64,000 bases of DNA from Apostichopus japonicus (Eukaryota; Echinodermata; Holothuroidea; Aspidochirotida; Stichopodidae). The notes under the pieces are model-generated. The model saw only the letters and a program-made list of their open reading frames with translations, ran no database searches and was not told the DNA's origin. The position numbers and the translations under genes were made by a program. Location of the stretch: positions 40,755,611 to 40,819,610 of the forward strand of contig NC_092576.1 of NCBI RefSeq assembly GCF_037975245.1, given 5' to 3'. Below are positions 53,601-62,600 of this stretch, one piece after another. The stretch's first letter is position 1; every line of letters starts with the position of its first letter.

Positions 53601-56600
53601 ACTAAATATTGTCAGGAACAACTTGCAAAATGACAAATATGTGAAATTAATTGAAACTTAGTCTTTCTGTCTACTTTTTTTAGTATTAGTTGAATTTGTT
53701 TGTTTGTTTATTTATTTGTTTCATCACAAAAAAAATTACAATTTTAAAGGAAGTCTTCTATAAAGCCTGAATTGGCTTTTAAACAGAGTAGAAGACTCCC
53801 TGGTAAAAGAAGAAAAATATAATACAAGTTGAATGAGCAGAATGATACAGATACTTTAAGGAGTAATATCTAGACAGGATAACATTGTCCTAGTTCATAA
53901 AGAATTTAGCTGTACATAGAATTGAAATTTAATAATCATTAACTCTGTTGATTGATGATTGGCTCGTCACTCATGGAATACATATATTCCTCATCCCCAT
54001 CTCGATAGACGTTATAGGCCATACACATACTTGAGATTAGAAACTGCTGTGATACTTGGCTTCAGTTTTTCAGTAATATTTAAATGGGACCCATCAGCCA
54101 TGTCCAAAAGATCTGTAAATATCATTCATATATCATGCATATAAGGAGCAATATAACAGCCCCCCCCACACCCACCTCCCCCACCGCCAATGTCTTGTAG
54201 AGTACTAAATCATGCTCGACACAAACAGTTTTAAAAATTTAAAGTGGACGTAATTTGTAGTGCAGTTTTCAAATTCAACGATTTAGTTTTAACCGCCAAA
54301 CTTGTGCATTTTGCCATATAATTGAATAAAGGAGACAAGGATTATAACATCTTCTATTTTTAGGAATTAAAAACATATTAGTATTTTCCCTCAGGAATTT
54401 TATATATTTTCCTTTTGTATTCACGCTTTTCTTGAATTATTCTCTTGAAGTTATTAAATTATTAAGCATTTGGAGACACCATCCCTGGCTTTGACGATAT
54501 TTATCCTATGCACTGAACATATTAAATTAACAACTTGTATGCATTTATACTATCCCTACAGACCCCCTCCTTGAGATTGTGGAAAAGCTTCAGGACTATA
54601 TAGCATTTAAAAGGATGTTGTTGTGTTTTCCAGATGTTATGTTTTAGTTCTTTAGAGTGACATGTTTTTGTGGCTATCACTGTGGGGTGGAATGTTTGAA
54701 AGATTGTCAGCTTGACATCCAAAAACCACAAAAAAAATAAACAATTGTGGAATAACTCTTTTTGCCCATTCACTTGGAAGTACTTAACCATTTGACATAA
54801 CAAGTTCCTATTTGGTTAGATATTTGATTCAGATCTGTGGTATTCCAGGATACTTTGTTTGGTTGTTCTGATATTGATATAAAGTTAAAAGAAAACTTAT
54901 ATATTATCTTTTGGCTTTAGACAGTTAATATCAATCAACAGGTTAGCAGGTGATTGTACTTTGATACAGGTTCAGTAATTATTCCTGAAAGTGGTTCTTT
55001 TGAACATGTTTCTTCAGAACATGTTTCTTTAGAATTTTTTTCAGAACACGTTCCTTCAGAACGTGTTTCTTCAGAACATGTTCCTTTAGAACATGTTTCT
55101 TTAGAAATTGTTTGTTCAGAACGTGTTTCTTTAGAACATGTTTCTTCAGAACATGTTTCTTTACATGTTTCTTTATAACATGTTTGTTCAGAATGTGTTT
55201 CTTTAAAACATGTTTCTTCAGAACATGTTTCTTTAGAACATGTTTGTTCAGAATGTGTTTCTTTAAAACATGTTTCTTCAGAACATGTTTCAATTGAACA
55301 TGTTTCTTTAGAACACGTTTCTTTAGAATGCATTTCTTCAGAACAAGTTTCTTTAGAACATGTTTCTTTAGAACATGTTTCTTTAGAACATGTTTCTTTA
55401 GAACATGTTTCTTCAGAACATGTTTCTTCAGAACATATTTCTTTACAACATGTTTCTTTACAACATGTTACTTTAGAATATGTTTCTTTAGGATGTGTTT
55501 CTTCAGGATGTGTTTCTTCAGAACATGAATGCTTGCTCTGTTGTGACTACTAGGTACTGGGCATTTCCATGGTAACGGAAAGTTGTTTTGACTACTGATA
55601 ACAACATTTCAAAACACATTCCTTAAATTCCATCAAATGAGAAGTCACTATTGTATGAGTACCTTTCATTTTTTTGGTTAAATATGAATATTTATGAGCT
55701 GGTAACAGGAAGGATGTTAAAACCGACATTACCAGCGATTTTTCATAAACTCTGTGAAGTTAATTATTCTATTTTGTTGATAAAGTTGATAAATGCAATC
55801 ATTAGAGTTTTAGCTATACTATACCACTCCCATTTGAAAATACCCAATTTTGATTACATTAAATATAATGACTTGAGTCGATTAATAATTGGTAACGGAA
55901 GGACGGTAGTGGAAGGACAAAAGGTTTACCTAACATAAACTGCACAAGTGATGTGCTTTTATATTAATGATACAACAAGAATACTGCTGCAGAGTAAAAT
56001 GTCATGTAAAAATTTGTTTTAGTTGCATGCATTTGAGTTTGTGGTGCTACGTCCACTTCAGTGTGGAATGGCCCCTACTACTTCTGGAAGACTTTCTGAA
56101 GACAACTTCATTTTACTATAAAAAATATAAATCATTAAAACTGTGATTATGAATAATTTGAAATAATTTTGAATTTCCGATTCCTCAGAGATTGGATCAA
56201 TCCAAGTTCGAACACTTGGCCAAGACCCTCAACCAGGGTCCATCCCCTAGAATCGTGGGCCCACATCCGGCCAAATCGTTAATGTCCCCTGTCAGAGACA
56301 ATGGTGGCGGCTACGCCCAGCCCCATGATGCCGTTTTAGGTGGCTCAAAATTGGCCATAGGGTCTGGCGTCTACGCACAACCAGCGGATGCCTTAACTGG
56401 TGGCCAGGTGAGAAAGTCATTTAACCTTTGGGTTGCCAGGTGAGAAAGTCATTTAACCTTCTGGTGCCCTTGGACGCACCACACCTCTCCTCTTGCAATT
56501 GTACTGGCAGAGGAGCAAACCCAACCATTATCGTTGGCCTATTTGATGGAGATGTCTGTGATGAGCAACCTCGTTTATATTATCTAAAATATTGTCAACC

Positions 56601-59600
56601 TTCTCCCCTCCCACTTCACCAACCTTCTCCCCTCGCCTCCTCGCCTCCACCAACCCTCACCCTTCACCAACCCTCCCTCTTCACCAACCCTCCTATCTGT
56701 CCCATTCACCAACCCTCTCACTCCCTTCACCAGCCCTCCCCCTTCACCAACCCTCTCATCTCCCCTTCAGCAGCCCTCACCCTTCACCAACCATCACCCC
56801 CCCTTCACCAACCCCTCTCTTCTTCCCTTCACCAGCCCTCACCCTTCACCAACCATCACCCCCCCTTCACCAACCCCTCTCTTCTTCCCTTCACCAGCCC
56901 TAACCCTTCACCAACCCTCTCCCCTCACCCTTCACCAACCCTCTCCCCTCACCCTTCACCAACCCTCTCCCCTCACCCTTCACCAACCTTCTCTTCTCCC
57001 CTTTACTAGCCCTCACCCTTCACTAGCCCTCACCCTTCACCAACCCTCTCCCCTCACCCTTCACCAACCCTCTCCCCTCACCCTTCTCCAACCCTCTCTT
57101 CTCCCCTTTACTAGCCCTCACCCTTCACCAACCCTCTCCCCTCACCCTTCACCAACCCTCTCCCCTCTTCCTTCACCAACCTTCTCTTCTCCCCTTTACT
57201 AGCCCTCACCCTTCACTAGCCCTCACCCTTCACCAACCCTCTCCCCTCACCCTTCACCAACCCTCTCCCCTCACCCTTCACCAACCCTCTCCCCTCACCC
57301 TTCACCAACCTTCTCTTCTCCCCTTTACTAGCCCTCACCCTTCACTAGCCCTCACCCTTCACCAACCCTCTCCCCTCACCCTTCACCAACCCTCTCCCCT
57401 CACCCTTCACCAACCTTCTCTTCTCCCCTTTACTAGCCCTCACCCTTCACCAACCCTCTCCACTCACCCTTCACCAACCCTCTCTTTTCTCTTCACCAAC
57501 CCTCACCCTTCACCAACCCTCTCCCCTCACCCTTCACCAACCTTCTCTTCTCCCCTTCACCAGCCCTAACCCTTCACCAACCCTCTCCACTTACCCTTCA
57601 CCAGCCCTCTCTTTTCTCTTCACCAGCCCTCATCCTTCACCAACCCTCTCCCCTCACCCTTCACCAACCTTCTCTTCTCCCCTTTACTAGCCCTCACCCT
57701 TCACTAGCCCTCACCCTTCACCAACCCTCTCCCCTCACCCTTCACCAACCCTCTCCTCTCACCCTTCACCAACCTTCTCTTCTCCCCTTTACTAGCCCTC
57801 ACCCTTCACTAGCCCTCACCCTTCACCAACCCTCTCCCCTCACCCTTCACCAACCCTCTCCTCTCACCCTTCACCAACCTTCTCTTCTCCCCTTTACTAG
57901 CCCTCACCCTTTACTAGCCCTCACCCTTCACCAACCCTCTCCCCTCACCCTTCACCAACCCTCTCCCCTCACCCTTCACCAACCTTCTCTTCTCCCCTTT
58001 ACTAGCCCTCACCCTTCACTAGCCCTCACCCTTCACCAACCCTCTCCCCTCTCCCCTCACCCTTCACCAACCCTCTCCCCTCACCCTCCACCAACCTTCT
58101 CTTCTCCCCTTTACTAGCCCTAACCCTTCACCAACCCTCTCCACTCACCCTTCACCAACCCTCTCTTTTCTCTTCACCAGCCCTCACCCTTCACCAACCC
58201 TCTCCCCTCACCCTTCACCAACCTTCTCTTCTCCCCTTCACCAGCCCTAACCCTTCACCAACCCTCTCCACTCACTCTTCACCAACCCTCTCTTTTCTCT
58301 TCACCAGCCCTCACCCTTCACCAACCCTCTCCCCTCACCCTTCACCAACCCTCTCCCCTCTCCCCTCACCCTTCACCAACCTTCTCTTCTCCCCTTTACT
58401 AGCCCTCACCCTTCACTAGCCCTCACCCTTCACCAACCCTCTCCCCTCACCCTTCACCAACCCTCTCCCCTCACCCTTCACCAACCTTCTCTTCTCCCCG
58501 TTACTAGCCCTCACTCTTCACCAGCCCTCACCCTTCACCAACCCTTTCCCCTTCCCGCTTCATAATCCCTCTCCCTGAGAAAGTAATCAACCTCCAAGAA
58601 AAAGAATAACAACCCTGCACTAGATCAGAGAATTGGTTAGAATATGTATCATTAGTGGTGATATTTGTATGTGAATGATAGGGAAGTTGTCCTACACAAG
58701 GGGGAAGTTGTCCGTTACATGGGGGAAGGTTGTTGCATTCTGGTCTATGCGGTGGGAGCACATAGACACTGTGTGCGGTAATGTCTCATTTCTCATCCTT
58801 ATTCCCTCACACAGAATCAAAGAGTGAGGATGAAATCAGCCGAGAAGTCGTCTCCGAAGTCCACCCCTCACGACAAACCCCGATCCAAAAAGAAACAGCA
58901 GGATAAAAAGAAGAAGAAGTCAGAAGATCCCGAGAAGGACAACACTGACAAATTCCTGGAGGAACTCGAGAGACTTATAGGTATGAGCTTATGAATATTC
59001 ATGATCAAATAAACCATGCCAGCCAGTAATGGTGACCATGTTAGAAGCTTATGAATATTCATGATCAAATAAACCATGGCAGCCAGTAATGGTTACCATG
59101 TTAAAGCTTATGAATATTCATGATCTAATAATCCGTACCAGCCAGTAAGTGACCATGTTATAGAAGCTTATGAATATTCATGATCAGATAAACCGTGCCA
59201 GCCAGTAATGGTGACCATGTTAGAAGCTTATGATCAAATTTGATCAAATATGATTATGATCAAAATATGATCAAATGATCAGATTAGATTATGATCAGAT
59301 TATGTCAAATATGATCAAATATTCATGATCAAATAATCCATGCCTGCCAGTAATGGTGACCATGTTAGGAAGTTCAATGAAAGTACACTGTTAGGTATGG
59401 AAAGCTTATGAATATTCATGATCAAATAAACCATGCCAGCCAGTCATGGTGACCATGTTAGAAACTTATTAATATTCATGATCAAATAAACCATGCCAGC
59501 CAGTAATGGTTACCATGTTAGAAGCTTATGAATATTCATGATCAAATAAACCATACCAGCCAGTAATGGTTACCATGTTAGAAGCTTATGAATATTCATG

Positions 59601-62600
59601 ATCAAATAAACCATACCAGCTAGTAATGGTTACCATGTTAGAAGCTTATGAATATTCATGATCAAATAAACCATGCCAGCCAGTAATGGTGACCATGTTA
59701 GAAGCTTATGAATATTCATGATCAAATAAACCATGCCAGCCAGTAATGGTTACCATGTTAGGAAGTTCAATGAAAGTACACTGTTAGGTATGGAAAGCTT
59801 ATGAATATTCATGATCAAATAAACCATACCAGCCAGTAATGGTTACCATGTTAGAAAGTTCAATGACAGTACACTGTTAGGTATAGGACGAAGGGAACCA
59901 ACGAGTCGGGACAACTTTGTCTATTTAGTGACTCTCGTGTCAAGCTTCAAAGAACTTTGTACTGACAGTTTTACTGTAGTGTCATGTCCTGCTTCAGAGC
60001 ACTCGTATTGTTAGTACGAGCAGTATGAAATAACATGTTTCTATCAGATCAAGGTTAGGAACTGTTTGTACTGTCCGAACGAGTGCTTTGAAGCATGACA
60101 CGGGAGGACAGTTTAGAAAGGTAATAGCATTAGGAAATTGTCCCAACTGGCTGATAAAGGTTAGGAACTGTTCATACTGTCAGTACTAGTGCTTTAAAGC
60201 ATGATTTGAGAGGACAGCATAGAGTGGTATTAGCATTTGAATCAGATAAGGGTTAGGAACTGTTAATACTGTCAGTACTAGTGCTTTGAAGCATGATAGG
60301 AATACTGTAGGATTCATAGGAATACAGGAATATAACAGTATTTATAGGAACACTGTAGTACAGCATAGTATAGTATTAGCATTAGAATCAGATAAGGGTT
60401 AGGAACTGTTCATACTGTCAGTACGAGTGCTTTGAAGCATGATAGGGAAAACAGTATAGAGTGGTATGAGCATTAGAATCAGATTTCATTAAGAACTGTT
60501 CATACTGTCAGTACGAGAGCATGATATGAGAGGACAGTATCGAGTGGTATTAGCACTAGAATCAGATAAAGGTAAGGAACTGTTCATACTGTCAGTAAGA
60601 GGGCTTTAAAGCATCATGTGGGAGGACAGTATAGCAGGCACAAAATTATCCACTTCCTCCATGGTCATGAATATTCATTAAATGTTAATTTATTGAAGGA
60701 TATGTATGAGAAGGGAGTCTGTTCTTCTTTGTTCATGACAATGAACTCCCCTCTGAACACTAAGGTTATTTGTTGTTTTTCTGTCTGCATTTATTTATGT
60801 TTAGCTTTATTTGACTTCAGTTATTGTGTATATTTATTTGCATTTGTTTGTATTTATTTTACTTATATGTATGTATGTATTTATTTATATTTATTTATTT
60901 TGCAGGACAAGCTGCTCCTGATGACTGTCCAATATCAAAGAGTAATACAGTTGATCCTTATCCTGTAAGAATTTTTTAATTCTTTATTTTCTTAGAATCA
61001 TTTATTAAATAGTATTAACTCTAAAAATATGACTCCTCATTGATCAAACTTCATATATCTTCATGATCCATATTTTTTTCATTATTTCATTATGAACATT
61101 AAACTCTCCATTGTACTGTGTAAAAGCAAAATTTTAAAAATTCGTAAAAATTAAACGGTCAATTAATAAGTGGGTGTTATGAACAAACAGAATGCAATGT
61201 TTTGGGAGAAATTTCTTTTTTCCAATGTATGTATGTATTTATGTATTTAAGATCCTCCTGCAAGCAGGAACTAGCGAATAAGCCTCATTGGCTTATCAAA
61301 GCCGCAAGCTGACCGAAGTCAGTCCCTTACATTCATATTTAACGTCCATCATTATGAATTGTCAATTGTCAACAACTCTGTAACTGGACGACATACATTA
61401 ATCTTGGAGTGACTCGAACCGGGGACCTTATGATTGATAGGCACCGGCGTTAACCACTGAGCTAACACTCCACTTGTACATGTACCTGAAAACATTTTAT
61501 TGCAAAGTAGATGTTTGTGTTTGCTTGTCCTACTTTCCGGTTAGTCCGAACAAAGATTGCTACTGTTCAAATAGGAAACACAATTCTGATCTTTCTCACT
61601 CAGTGCTCGTTAATCAGCGGAAAATAAGTGTCTGCCATGTTCTCGATATATGTTTCATTTTACATTAACAATAAACGACGTGCGCAAAACAGGGAGGAAG
61701 TTTGTAATTTTATCTTGATATTTTATCACTATTATGAGTGAATAATATGATTCAAGCTATGAAATTTGCATTGTCATTTGAATAGATCACTTTTAGACTT
61801 GATAAAGTCTTCATCTGACAAGCATCTATATAATACATCGGAGAAGATGTTAATTAGATTTGTTTTTGCCATTACTACACCTTCAGTAACCATGGAGATT
61901 ATACATTATAAGACTTGATCAAGTCTTCATGACAAGCATCTATAATACATAAGACAAAGATGATAGTTAGATGTGTCTCCCATGACTACACCTTCAGTAA
62001 CCATGGAGATTATACATTATAAGACTTAATCAAGTCTTCATGACAAGCATCTATAATACATAAGACAAGAAGATGATGGTTAGATGTGTCTCCCATGACT
62101 ACACCTTCAGTAACCATGGAGATTATACATTATAAGACTTGATCAAGTCTTCATGACAAGCATCTATAATACATAAGACAAGAAGATGATAGTTAGATGT
62201 GTCTCCCATGACTACACCTTCAGTAACCATGGAGATTATACATTATAAGACTTGATCAAGTCTTCATGACAAGCATCTATAATACATAAGACAAGAAGAT
62301 GATAGTTAGATGTGTCTCCCATGACTACACCTTCAGTAACCATGGAGATTATACATTATAAGACTTGATCAAGTCTTCATGACAAGCATCTATAATACAT
62401 AAGACAAGAAGATGATAGTTAGATGTGTCTCCCATGACTACACCTTCAGTAACCATGGAGATTATACATTATAAGACTTGATCAAGTCTTCATGACAAGC
62501 ATCTATAATACATAAGACAAGAAGATGATAGTTAGATGTGTCTCCCATGACTACACCTTCAGTAACCATGGAGATTATACATTATAAAACTTGATCAAGT

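Noticed and set aside
54935-55333. ETCSK-type 5-residue repeat protein on the minus strand
   Set aside because: Product of the 15-bp array; no splice sites or similarity.
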